A stretch of 64,000 nt of DNA from JAHRAW01 sp965262585 (lineage in GTDB: Bacteria > Pseudomonadota > Gammaproteobacteria > Arenicellales > Poriferihabitantaceae): contig OZ253546.1 of NCBI GenBank assembly GCA_965262585.1, forward strand, positions 1,674,001-1,738,000, given 5' to 3'. Made by a program: the position numbers and the translations under genes. Below the pieces are notes generated by a model, which did no database searches, had not been told where the DNA came from, and saw only the letters and a program-made list of their open reading frames with translations. Positions 25,516-34,251 of this stretch are shown here, piece by piece (position 1 is the first letter of the stretch; each line of letters begins with the position of its first letter).

Positions 25516-26148
25516 ATGGCAAATCCCGCCGCAGATGCCCTGCTCGACCTTCTCAACGGCGCGGCCGGCGAGATCATTGACCTCGACCCCGACGGCAAAC
25601 AAAAACTGGTGGCACTTCGCGGCAAGGTGTTTTGCCTGGAAGTCAGCGCGCCGCCGCTCAAACTATACTTATTGCCCACGGAACGCGGCATTGAATTTCA
25701 CCGCCGCGTGGAAGCGGCGCCGGATGTGACGCTGAGCGGGTCGGCATTTGCGTTTGCGCGATTGGGGCGCGGCGGCAACTTGAACGGAGGCCGGGTTACA
25801 ATTTATGGAGACGCCGAACTCGGTCAGGCGTTGCAGAAAATTCTCGTCCAACTGGACCTCGACTGGGAAGAATTACTGTCGCGCTATGTCGGCGATACCC
25901 CGGCGCGCAAGATCGCAAACGTAGCCCGTGGACTGGTCGACTGGGCCGGGAAATCCATCGACCTGAGCGGCGAGAACGCGGCGGATTATCTTCGCGAGGA
26001 AAAACGAATCCTGGTCACCAACCCGGCTATGGAACGCTTCACCGAAACCCTCGACCGCACCCGAGCCGATGTCGACCGCCTGACCCGCCGAATTGAACGA
26101 ATCAATCTCGCGCTGGAACAAAACCCGCAAACCAATCCTCCGCAATAA
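25516..26148 (+). CDS. ubiJ: Ubiquinone biosynthesis accessory factor UbiJ
   Basis: UbiJ has an SCP2 lipid-binding domain and scaffolds the soluble Ubi complex with UbiK. The 210-residue product carries a sterol-carrier-like domain (about 1-115), then PARKIANVARGLVDWAG and a C-terminal coiled coil (FTETLDRTRADVDRLTRRIERIN), the normal UbiJ layout. It lies between ubiE and ubiB in the standard order. Confidence 0.92.
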   Translation: MANPAADALLDLLNGAAGEIIDLDPDGKQKLVALRGKVFCLEVSAPPLKLYLLPTERGIEFHRRVEAAPDVTLSGSAFAFARLGRGGNLNGGRVTIYGDAELGQALQKILVQLDLDWEELLSRYVGDTPARKIANVARGLVDWAGKSIDLSGENAADYLREEKRILVTNPAMERFTETLDRTRADVDRLTRRIERINLALEQNPQTNPPQ

Positions 26149-26163
26149 TCCCGCAATAATCCA

Positions 26164-27843
26164 GTGACCAATAATTTTTTCCATCTGCTGCGCATCGCCC
26201 GCGTGTTGGTCCGGCATAACCTCGACGAATTCGTCAGCACCCTGCACTTGTTCCGGCCTTATGCTTTCGTTTTCAAGGTGCTGCCGGGGCGGTGGTGGAC
26301 AAGTTCCCGGGGCGGGCAAAAAGACATCCCGCGAGGCCGGCGGCTGCGCGAAGCGTTGGAAGAGTTGGGGCCGGTGTTCGTTAAGTTTGGCCAGGTGCTT
26401 TCCACGCGCCCGGATCTTTTGCCATCTGATATTTCCGAAGAATTGGTGCGCCTGCAAGACAAAGTGCCGCCCTTTCCCGGTGCCGAAGCGCGTGCCATCA
26501 TCGAGCGCGCCTACGGCGATTCTCTGGACTGCCATTTCCAATCTTTTGACACCGACCCCGCCGCCTCCGCTTCGGTTGCCCAAGTGCACTACGCCGAGTT
26601 GGCGGACGGTTCCGAAGTAGTGGTCAAGGTGTTGCGGCCGGATGTGCGGAAGGTCATTGAGCGCGACCTCGAATTGTTGCACGCCCTGGCCGATTTGGCC
26701 GAGCGATACTGGCCCGAAGCCCATCGCCTGAAACCCAAAGAGATCGTTTCGGATTACGACAAGACCATTCACAACGAACTCGACCTGATGCGCGAGGCCG
26801 CCAACGCCAGCCAGTTGAAAGCCAATTTCGCAGACTCGGATCTGATTTATGTGCCGAAAATATACTGGCAACACACCCGGCGCAACGTCATGGTGATGGA
26901 GCGCATTCACGGCATTCCGATTCGCAACATCGCGCAGATCAAAGCGGCGGGCATCGACCTCAAAAAACTCGCCCACGACGGCGTCGAGATATTTTTCACC
27001 CAAGCCTTCCGCGATGGTTTCTTCCACGCCGACATGCATCCGGGCAACATTTTCGTATCCGATGAAGGCCAATATCGAGCGGTGGACTTCGGCATCATGG
27101 GCACCTTGAGCGCCGCCGACAAGCGTTACCTCGCCGAAAACCTGCTCGCCTTTTTTGACCGCGACTACCACCGCGTGGCCGACGCCCACATCCGCGCCGG
27201 CTGGGTGCCGCCCGGCACTTCGGTGGAGGATTTCGAAGGTGCCATCCGCACCGTGTGCGAGCCGATTTTCGCAAAACCCATCAGCGAAATTTCGTTCGGC
27301 GGCTTTCTCATCGACCTGTTCCGAGTCGCGCACCGCTTCCAAATGCCAGTGCAACCGCAACTGGTGTTGCTGCAAAAAACCTTGCTCAATATCGAAGGGC
27401 TGGGGCGGCAACTGTATCCGCAACTCGACCTGTGGGAGACCGCCAAGCCGTTTCTGGAAAAATGGACTCGCGACCAAATCGGCCCACGGGCGGCGATTCG
27501 CACCCTGAAACGGGAACTGCCGAATCTATTCACCCTCGCCCCGGAATTGCCCGGCTTGATTCATCAGATTCTGCAGCGGCTGAAAAGCGACCAGTTAATC
27601 GTGCACACCCGCGACCGCGAAACCGCCGAACTACACCGCCAGATCGCCGCCGGTCAGCGGCGCATCACACGCGCTATCATCGCCGTCGGGCTGCTGCTGA
27701 GTGGGCTCTTATTCCCACTCATGCTCCCGTTCCTGTTCCCGCTCAGCGGCCCGGCAACCGCCGCCTCGTCATGGTTCAGCGCAGCCTTGCTACTGGCCGG
27801 CGGCGGCGCGCTACTGTCGGCGTGGTTTGGCCGCCGAGGGTGA
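26164..27843 (+). CDS. ubiB: Ubiquinone biosynthesis regulatory kinase-like protein UbiB
   Basis: UbiB is an atypical kinase-like ATPase needed for ubiquinone synthesis, anchored in the inner membrane. The 559-residue product has the KxGQ signature (FVKFGQVLSTRPDLLP), the Ala-rich loop PAASASVAQVH, the catalytic region DGFFHADMHPGN and the metal motif VDFGIMG. Two C-terminal hydrophobic helices lie at about 505-555. The start is GTG at 26164, with only a weak Shine-Dalgarno site; no better start fits the family N-terminus. It is the last GC-rich gene before the second island. Confidence 0.95.
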   Translation: MTNNFFHLLRIARVLVRHNLDEFVSTLHLFRPYAFVFKVLPGRWWTSSRGGQKDIPRGRRLREALEELGPVFVKFGQVLSTRPDLLPSDISEELVRLQDKVPPFPGAEARAIIERAYGDSLDCHFQSFDTDPAASASVAQVHYAELADGSEVVVKVLRPDVRKVIERDLELLHALADLAERYWPEAHRLKPKEIVSDYDKTIHNELDLMREAANASQLKANFADSDLIYVPKIYWQHTRRNVMVMERIHGIPIRNIAQIKAAGIDLKKLAHDGVEIFFTQAFRDGFFHADMHPGNIFVSDEGQYRAVDFGIMGTLSAADKRYLAENLLAFFDRDYHRVADAHIRAGWVPPGTSVEDFEGAIRTVCEPIFAKPISEISFGGFLIDLFRVAHRFQMPVQPQLVLLQKTLLNIEGLGRQLYPQLDLWETAKPFLEKWTRDQIGPRAAIRTLKRELPNLFTLAPELPGLIHQILQRLKSDQLIVHTRDRETAELHRQIAAGQRRITRAIIAVGLLLSGLLFPLMLPFLFPLSGPATAASSWFSAALLLAGGGALLSAWFGRRG

Positions 27844-27957
27844 TGGCGTGTTCCTAGTTTCCATTCGAAAAAAATATAAGGGTGTGCGATAATTGATTTT
27901 TAATTCACCCCTATTTATGACGATCAGTTTTGTCAAGAATTTCAAGGAGACTATAAT

Positions 27958-29766
27958 ATGGTAAAAATCAAGGACATCCCAAGGTCTGACAGACCACGGG
28001 AAAAATTTCTCAAAAAAGGCCCAGAAGCGCTTTCGAAAGAAGACCTTTTAGCCATTTTTCTTGGTAGCGGCATTAAAGGGAAAAATGTTCAACAACTGTC
28101 TCGACAAATCATAAATAAATTCAGAAATAATTTCTTGGATATGACCATTCATGATCTACAAAAAATTGACGGTATCGGCCAAGCAAAAGCATTGCAAATC
28201 GTATCAGCAATTTCTTTGATAAAAAGATTCGGCGTAAATGAAAAAACAACCGATGTGCTAATTAAAAATTCCCAGAATGTTATTTCTCTCACATATGATT
28301 TAAAAGACAAAAAAAAAGAATACCTAGTATGCTTGTATTTAAACGCAAGAAATGCATTGTTAAAAAAGGAAGCAATAAGCATCGGACTTGTTGATAAAAC
28401 ATTGGTGCATCCAAGGGAAGTTTTCTATCCTGCAACAGAACTTAATGCCGCAAGTGTAATTTTGGTTCACAATCATCCTTCTGGTGATTCATCGCCTAGC
28501 AAGAAAGACAAACAAATTGTTACAAAAATCGCACGGGCCGGAGAAATAATGGGAATTTCTGTGCTTGATTTTATGATTGTCTCTAAGGACGGATATTATA
28601 GTTTTTGGGAAACACTCAAGAACAAAAACGAAAACCTTGATTATGTTGCAAGCGGAACTCAAGAAACACTTTTTGATTTGCTGGAAATAGAAAAACATCC
28701 TTACAACGTAAACATACAGAGCATAGACAACTATCGTTTCCAACAACATAAATCAAGAAGTGGGTACTTCCGACTTAAAAGCAGACGATATTTGGGCAAC
28801 AAATACAAACTCCTTGGATTTATTGAAGACATAGTTTCTGAAAAATGTGATTCAATAAATTCATTTTGCGACATCTTTGCAGGAACTGGTGTTGTTGGTG
28901 AAAGATTTAATAATCCAAATATTAAAATAATTTCTAATGATTTTCTTTCCGCGAACTATGTTTGTTTGCGAACATTCTTAGAAATGAATTATGATGTGGG
29001 GGAAAATATCCTTAACAAATTAAAACACCTTAATAGTTTACCGAATGATAGGAATAACTATTTTTCGGAGCATTTTGGCGGAACATATTTTACAGAAAAA
29101 AACGCGCAGAAAATCGGAGAAGTACGAGCGGAAATAGAAAATATTGTCGAAAGTGAAGACGAAAAAACAATTTTGATTTGCTCATTACTCTACGCAGTTG
29201 ACAAAATTGCTAATACTGTCGGTCATTACGATGCCTTTCGAAAGAAACTAGATATGGTGCAACCATTAAAACTTTTAATTCCAGACATTAATTACTCACA
29301 CAATGTAAATAATAAAATTTACAAAGAAGATGCAAATAAACTAATCAGTAAAATTCAGACTGATGTTTTGTACATTGATCCACCCTACAACTCTCGACAA
29401 TACTCTGATGCTTATCATCTTTTGGAAAATCTTACAGAATGGAAAAAGCCTAACGTTATTGGAATATGTAAGAAAATGGATCGCTCACATATCAAAAGTA
29501 ATTATTGTCAAAAAAAGGCATCACACGCCCTTGGAAATTTGATCAAAAATGCAAACTGCAAACATATTTTTCTTTCTTATAATAATACGAGGGACTCCAA
29601 AGACAGTCGCTCAAATGCTCGGGTACATGATGATGAAATACTACAAATCTTGAATGAAAAAGGACAAGTCGAAATTTTTGAAAAAGACTATAAGGCATTC
29701 ACAACAGGAAAAAGTAATGGCCAAAACAATAGGGAGCGCATTTTCTATTGTGAAGTCGCAATATAA
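27958..29766 (+). CDS. RadC fused to alpha-class adenine-N6 DNA methyltransferase
   Basis: Residues 1-220 are a complete RadC/UPF0758 protein: IPRSDRPREKFLKKGPEALS, a helix-hairpin-helix at about 67-90 (KIDGIGQAKALQI), and a full JAMM metal motif, His171, His173, Ser181, Asp184 in HNHPSGDSSPSKKD. After a linker, residues about 275-602 are a D12-class methyltransferase: RRYLGNKYKLL, the SAM loop FAGTGVVG (308-315) and DPPYNSRQYSDAYHLLENL (474 onward). It shares an operon with an AlwI-like nuclease and a second adenine methylase, so the methylase half should protect one strand of an asymmetric site. The role of the RadC half is unknown. An AAGGAG site lies 8 bp before the ATG. Strongly AT-rich. 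Confidence 0.88.
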   Translation: MVKIKDIPRSDRPREKFLKKGPEALSKEDLLAIFLGSGIKGKNVQQLSRQIINKFRNNFLDMTIHDLQKIDGIGQAKALQIVSAISLIKRFGVNEKTTDVLIKNSQNVISLTYDLKDKKKEYLVCLYLNARNALLKKEAISIGLVDKTLVHPREVFYPATELNAASVILVHNHPSGDSSPSKKDKQIVTKIARAGEIMGISVLDFMIVSKDGYYSFWETLKNKNENLDYVASGTQETLFDLLEIEKHPYNVNIQSIDNYRFQQHKSRSGYFRLKSRRYLGNKYKLLGFIEDIVSEKCDSINSFCDIFAGTGVVGERFNNPNIKIISNDFLSANYVCLRTFLEMNYDVGENILNKLKHLNSLPNDRNNYFSEHFGGTYFTEKNAQKIGEVRAEIENIVESEDEKTILICSLLYAVDKIANTVGHYDAFRKKLDMVQPLKLLIPDINYSHNVNNKIYKEDANKLISKIQTDVLYIDPPYNSRQYSDAYHLLENLTEWKKPNVIGICKKMDRSHIKSNYCQKKASHALGNLIKNANCKHIFLSYNNTRDSKDSRSNARVHDDEILQILNEKGQVEIFEKDYKAFTTGKSNGQNNRERIFYCEVAI

Positions 29767-29768
29767 GC

Positions 29769-31619
29769 ATGAAAAAACCTTGGTCAATTACCACAACAAC
29801 TAGAAGTCCTTATAGACTAAGAGGGCAATTACGTGTTTTAAGGGACGGTGGTTTTGTTGGCCGTGAGTGGACAGTAGATAGCCAAAGAGAGTTTCAAATC
29901 TCACTTATCCAGCACAGACTGTATGGACACAGCGAGAGTAATGGATTTTCTTCTCAATTTTTGTCTGACTTGCCAAAGGAATACAAACACATTTTTACTG
30001 ATTTTGGGCATGACTTAACGTTTGAAGAAGCAGAGGCGATTTTTGAGAAAAAAAACTACACTGATCCTTCCATGAGAGGCCGACAAACGTTCAATCCATT
30101 TAAGAAGTTTGGTTTTGTTTTTTTAGACAATGGTGTTCTACAAATGACCCGTTTTGGAGAGCACTTTTTAGCTGATGATTATGATTTGCCTGAAATATTT
30201 TTTCGTATCTTTACCAAATGGCAATTACCAAATTGTGAAACTAATAACTATAAACTTAAAGATGGATATAACATAAAACCATTTATTGCAACGTTACATT
30301 TAATAAACAATGTAAATTCAAAATGGGCCGACTGTGGAAATAATCCCGTTGGGATATCAAAAAAAGAATTTGGTCTATTTGTTCCAACACTTATAAATTA
30401 CTCTGCCATTGATATTCAAGCGCAAAAAATTATCGCCTTAAGATTACAACAACAAGGGAAAAATGCACAAGAGAAGGTTGATATTTTTGAGTCTTTTGCA
30501 GATAATTTTGCGGCCGAGTTCTTGGGGTCTAGTAACGTTAACAAAATAAAAAAATTGCTGAGTAATTTAAAAGACTATGGTGACAATGCTATCCGTTATT
30601 TCCGATTTACAAGATATATCCATATACGTGGAAATGGCTTTTATATTGATTTGGAGAATAGGAGATCGGTTGAGATCGAATCTTTGCTTGCCCATGACAA
30701 CTCGCAGTCAAGCAGATTTGCATCAAAAACCGCATATCTTTCTTATATTGCTGACATTTCACAGCCCCAGTTTCCTTGGGAAACATCGAGCCAATATGTC
30801 AAAATTATCCAGAAACTTGGTATAGAAATACAAACGCATGAAGCTGAGTTGCAGAACGAAAACATCCAAATCCAAGATTGCCAACATATGACAAATGCAG
30901 AGTTGCGCAAATACATTGGAACTTTGCGATTATACAGGCGAGAATTACAAGATGAAGTAAATAACAAAAAAGCGCAGTCAGCGGAACAACTTCAGTCCTA
31001 CATCCAAAACCTAAAAAACATTGGTGCTCTTGATAATCGTCCAATCATGCTGGAAAAATTTTCGGCACTTGGTTTGTGTGCACTTAATGATGCACTAAAG
31101 ATACGGCCAAATTACCCTGTTGGCGATGACAATGAACCGACTTTTACTGCTCCAGCTAATACGCCAGACATTGAATGTTTTTACGAAAGTTTTAACGCGA
31201 TTTGTGAAGTTACTATGCTGAGAAATAGAGACCAGTGGTACAATGAAGGACAACCTGTTATGAGGCATTTTAGAGATTTCGAAACAACACATCAAGATAA
31301 GCCAGCATATTGCTTGTTTATTGCCCCAGCCCTACATAGAGACACAATAAATACATTTTGGATAGCAATACGATATGGGTATGAGGGAGATCGGCAAAAA
31401 ATTATACCTCTTTCAATTGATGATTTTATTTTTATTTTGGAGGCTTTACTCCAAATGAAAACAGAAATGAAATTATTAGAACATGTGGAGATTTCTCGAT
31501 TATACGACGAGATATTAGATTCGGCTGATTCTTTCGACAATTCGAACAAATGGTTAGAAAACATTCAAAATATTATCTCTTCTTGGAAGCAAACTTTATT
31601 TATTAAAAATAACATATGA
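29769..31619 (+). CDS. AlwI-family type IIS restriction endonuclease
   Basis: A 616-residue protein whose N-terminus KPWSITTTTRSPYRLRGQLRV-type sequence is the hallmark of the AlwI family (Pfam RE_AlwI by recollection). AlwI itself recognises the asymmetric site GGATC and cuts outside it. The neighbours fit: two adenine methylases of different classes, as asymmetric sites need one per strand. Its own specificity cannot be read. A coiled-coil-like stretch lies around residues 360-420. It begins 2 bp after the RadC fusion gene and overlaps the second methylase by 4 bp. Catalytic PD-(D/E)xK residues were not assigned. Confidence 0.8.
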   Translation: MKKPWSITTTTRSPYRLRGQLRVLRDGGFVGREWTVDSQREFQISLIQHRLYGHSESNGFSSQFLSDLPKEYKHIFTDFGHDLTFEEAEAIFEKKNYTDPSMRGRQTFNPFKKFGFVFLDNGVLQMTRFGEHFLADDYDLPEIFFRIFTKWQLPNCETNNYKLKDGYNIKPFIATLHLINNVNSKWADCGNNPVGISKKEFGLFVPTLINYSAIDIQAQKIIALRLQQQGKNAQEKVDIFESFADNFAAEFLGSSNVNKIKKLLSNLKDYGDNAIRYFRFTRYIHIRGNGFYIDLENRRSVEIESLLAHDNSQSSRFASKTAYLSYIADISQPQFPWETSSQYVKIIQKLGIEIQTHEAELQNENIQIQDCQHMTNAELRKYIGTLRLYRRELQDEVNNKKAQSAEQLQSYIQNLKNIGALDNRPIMLEKFSALGLCALNDALKIRPNYPVGDDNEPTFTAPANTPDIECFYESFNAICEVTMLRNRDQWYNEGQPVMRHFRDFETTHQDKPAYCLFIAPALHRDTINTFWIAIRYGYEGDRQKIIPLSIDDFIFILEALLQMKTEMKLLEHVEISRLYDEILDSADSFDNSNKWLENIQNIISSWKQTLFIKNNI

Positions 31620-32386
31620 AAACAAACGTTATTTACTGTGGAGACTGCATTAAGATGCTCAATAAGAAAATCGATGAAAAAACTATTGATTTGATTTTTG
31701 CCGACCCCCCCTACAATTTGTCTGGAAATAATTTAAAATGGAAGGGAAACAAAACTGGTGGAGATTGGTATATGGTCAACGAACACTGGGACAAAATGAC
31801 TGATTCTGACTACATGCAATTCACGCAACGATGGATTAATGCGTGTAATAGGGTTTTAAAAGATAACGGATCGATCTATATTGCATGTAGTTATCACAAT
31901 ATCAGTGAAGTGATGGTTGTCTTGAAGCAACTTTCTTTCAAGATAAATAACATCATTACTTGGTATAAGACTAATGCGATGCCAAATATGACGAAACGTG
32001 TATTTACGCACTCCACAGAGTACGTTGTTTGGGCAGTCAAAGGAAGCGGTTGGATATTTGATTATGAGAAAATAAAAGAAATAAATCCAAATAAACAAAA
32101 AAACGGAAAATTAAAACAAATGCGTGATCTTTGGGAATTACCACTTGTACAAGGGAAAGAACGACTGCGAGGTAATGATGGGCGCGCATTACATCCCACC
32201 CAAAAGCCAGAAGAAATTCTTAAAAGAATTATCCTAGCAAGCTCCAAAGAAAAAGATATTGTCCTTGATCCATTTTTAGGAAGTGGGACGACTACTTATG
32301 TGGCTAAAAAATATGGCCGGAAATGGATTGGTATTGAAAAAGAAAAGAAATATATAAAAATAATAAAACAACGGATGAAAGAGTGA
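31616..32386 (+). CDS. Beta-class adenine-N6 DNA methyltransferase
   Basis: A 256-residue methylase with permuted motif order: DPPYNLSG at 30-37 near the N-terminus, then HPTQKP (193-198) and the SAM motif DPFLGSGTT (218-226). This is the beta class (MboII/RsrI/DpnA type). It is the partner of the alpha-class methylase in the RadC fusion, so each would modify one strand. The ATG overlaps the nuclease stop (ATGA). Twelve bases after the stop a six-pair hairpin (ACCACC-TATAT-GGAGGT, one mismatch) may mark the island end. Confidence 0.92.
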   Translation: MKTNVIYCGDCIKMLNKKIDEKTIDLIFADPPYNLSGNNLKWKGNKTGGDWYMVNEHWDKMTDSDYMQFTQRWINACNRVLKDNGSIYIACSYHNISEVMVVLKQLSFKINNIITWYKTNAMPNMTKRVFTHSTEYVVWAVKGSGWIFDYEKIKEINPNKQKNGKLKQMRDLWELPLVQGKERLRGNDGRALHPTQKPEEILKRIILASSKEKDIVLDPFLGSGTTTYVAKKYGRKWIGIEKEKKYIKIIKQRMKE

Positions 32387-32510
32387 GATAGTAGAAAAAA
32401 ACACCACCTATATGGAGGTTGAAAAATAAAAACCAGCATCATTAACCTTGTCCTTGTTGAATTAATATAGCAGGAAAGATTGAATACTGGCTTTTTCAGA
32501 GCAAAAAAAC

Positions 32511-34220
32511 ATGAGCCGAGACTACTATAGCGTGAACGTGCTATCCCGCATCGTTCGGGTGCTGATTTTTGGGGTCGTGCTTGGCACCGTGGCATCGCTG
32601 GCGGCCATCGGTTTTGTCGAGGCCATTCAGTGGTTGAACGAAGCGTTATTCGTAACCTCGCATAGCCGCCAGGAAATTCCATCGGGATCCGTCTGGTCGT
32701 GGTTTCTGTTTGCGCTGCCGGCCGGCGGCGGGCTTATCGCCGGGCTGTTGCTTCTGCTGATTCCAGATCGGCGTCCGCATAATCCAGCGGATGTTATCGA
32801 AGCGGCGCAGTCTGGAAAAGGCGTTTCGGCGCGCACCGGGCTGGCCACCATCGCCGCGGTGCTGGCCGGATTGGGCAGCGGCGCGTCGGTGGGACAATAC
32901 GGGCCGCTAACCCACCTCGGCGCCACGGTCGGCTCGATTATTTCCCGCATCGGCAAGGTCGAACCGGGCCTCGGCATCGGTTGCGGAGTGGCGGCGGCCA
33001 TCTCGACCGCGTTCAGCGCGCCTATCGCTGGAATCATATTCGCCCATGAAGTGGTGCTGCGCCATTATTCATTGCGCGCCTTTGCGCCCATCACCGTGGC
33101 TTCCTCCACCGGGCTATTCATCGCCGACCGAATTTTTCACCGCCCGCCGCTGCTGGAGACATTCGTAACGCGCTCGGTATTCGCCCCCGAGTTTCTCGCC
33201 TTCGTGCTGATCGGCATCGGCGGTGCGCTGGTGGCGGTGGTTTATATGCAGGGAATCTTGAGCATGCGCCGGATCAGCGACCGCTTGAAATTACCGGTGT
33301 GGATCAAGCCCGCCATCGCCGGGCTGTGCGTCGGCATCATCGCGCAGTGGATCCCGGAAATCCTCGGCGTTGGCGCGCAAACCTTGCGTTTCGCCATCAC
33401 CCCGGGCGTATATGGCACCGCCGAACTCGGCCTTATTCTGGTGGCGAAAATTGCCGCCACCGTATTGTGCATCGGCCTCGGCTTCGCCGGCGGGGTATTC
33501 AGCCCGGCGCTGCTGATTGGCATCCTATTCGGCGCGCTACTCGGCCACGGCGCGGAATTTCTTTACAGCGATTTCTATTCCGGCCTCGAGTTTTACGCGA
33601 TCTGCGGCATGGCGGCGGTAACCAGCCCGGTGATTGGCGCGCCGCTGGCCACCATCCTCATCGTCTTCGAACTAACTCGCAACTACGAACTGACCACGGC
33701 GGTAATGGTGAGCGTGGTGTTCTCCAACGTGGTGGCGTATCGCCTCTTCGGGCGTTCATTGTTCGACCGCGAACTTTCCCTGCGCGGCTTCGATTTATCC
33801 ATGGGTCGAGACAAGGTGATGCTGGAGCGCACCGGCATCGGCGACTGCCTCACCACCGATTTCGTCCGCGGCCACCCCGACGATGACCTGCCACGACTGC
33901 AGCAAGCGTTGATTGACGCCAATCGCAGTGAAGCGTATATCGTTGACGATGCGGCACAGTATATCGGCGTGATCACGTTCAATCAAATCGTCTCCGGCGG
34001 CGGCAAAGCGCGCGACTACGCCCGTGGCGATTCGTTAAGTTTCGGCGGCGAGATGTCCGTGTGGGATGCCATGGAAGCCATGGAAGGATTCGTCGGCGAA
34101 AGCATACCGGTGCTCGACGACCACGGCCGCCTGCTGGGAGTGGTTTACGAATCCACGTTGGTCAAGGCATACTTGCAAACCGTTCGCAAGTTGCGCGCCG
34201 AAGAAAACGCCGCCCACTAA
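32511..34220 (+). CDS. CLC-family chloride channel with CBS domains
   Basis: A 569-residue anion channel or transporter with about ten membrane helices (residues 10-430) and two cytoplasmic CBS domains (about 435-560). The selectivity-filter segment GGVFSPALLIG is conserved. In the second filter motif, GSGASVGQYGPLTHLGA, the gating Glu of GREGP is Tyr130, and the GSGIP Ser region is replaced (RRPHNPADVIE). Loss of the gating Glu in characterised CLCs abolishes proton coupling, so this protein may be a passive channel; that is inference. CBS domains suggest nucleotide control. Composition is GC-rich again. It is followed by gcdH after 31 bp. Confidence 0.9.
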   Translation: MSRDYYSVNVLSRIVRVLIFGVVLGTVASLAAIGFVEAIQWLNEALFVTSHSRQEIPSGSVWSWFLFALPAGGGLIAGLLLLLIPDRRPHNPADVIEAAQSGKGVSARTGLATIAAVLAGLGSGASVGQYGPLTHLGATVGSIISRIGKVEPGLGIGCGVAAAISTAFSAPIAGIIFAHEVVLRHYSLRAFAPITVASSTGLFIADRIFHRPPLLETFVTRSVFAPEFLAFVLIGIGGALVAVVYMQGILSMRRISDRLKLPVWIKPAIAGLCVGIIAQWIPEILGVGAQTLRFAITPGVYGTAELGLILVAKIAATVLCIGLGFAGGVFSPALLIGILFGALLGHGAEFLYSDFYSGLEFYAICGMAAVTSPVIGAPLATILIVFELTRNYELTTAVMVSVVFSNVVAYRLFGRSLFDRELSLRGFDLSMGRDKVMLERTGIGDCLTTDFVRGHPDDDLPRLQQALIDANRSEAYIVDDAAQYIGVITFNQIVSGGGKARDYARGDSLSFGGEMSVWDAMEAMEGFVGESIPVLDDHGRLLGVVYESTLVKAYLQTVRKLRAEENAAH

Positions 34221-34251
34221 TTCGCCGAACCAAAACCATCCGAGAATAACC

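Noticed and set aside
25873..27477. Long open frame (over 500 codons) on the minus strand opposite ubiB
   Set aside because: It lies fully inside ubiB, its composition is that of a GC-rich antisense frame, and no family motif is seen.
32395..32419. Hairpin with adjacent A-run after the second methylase as an intrinsic terminator
   Set aside because: The T-run lies on the minus-strand side, so it would terminate minus-strand transcription, and no minus-strand gene is present there.
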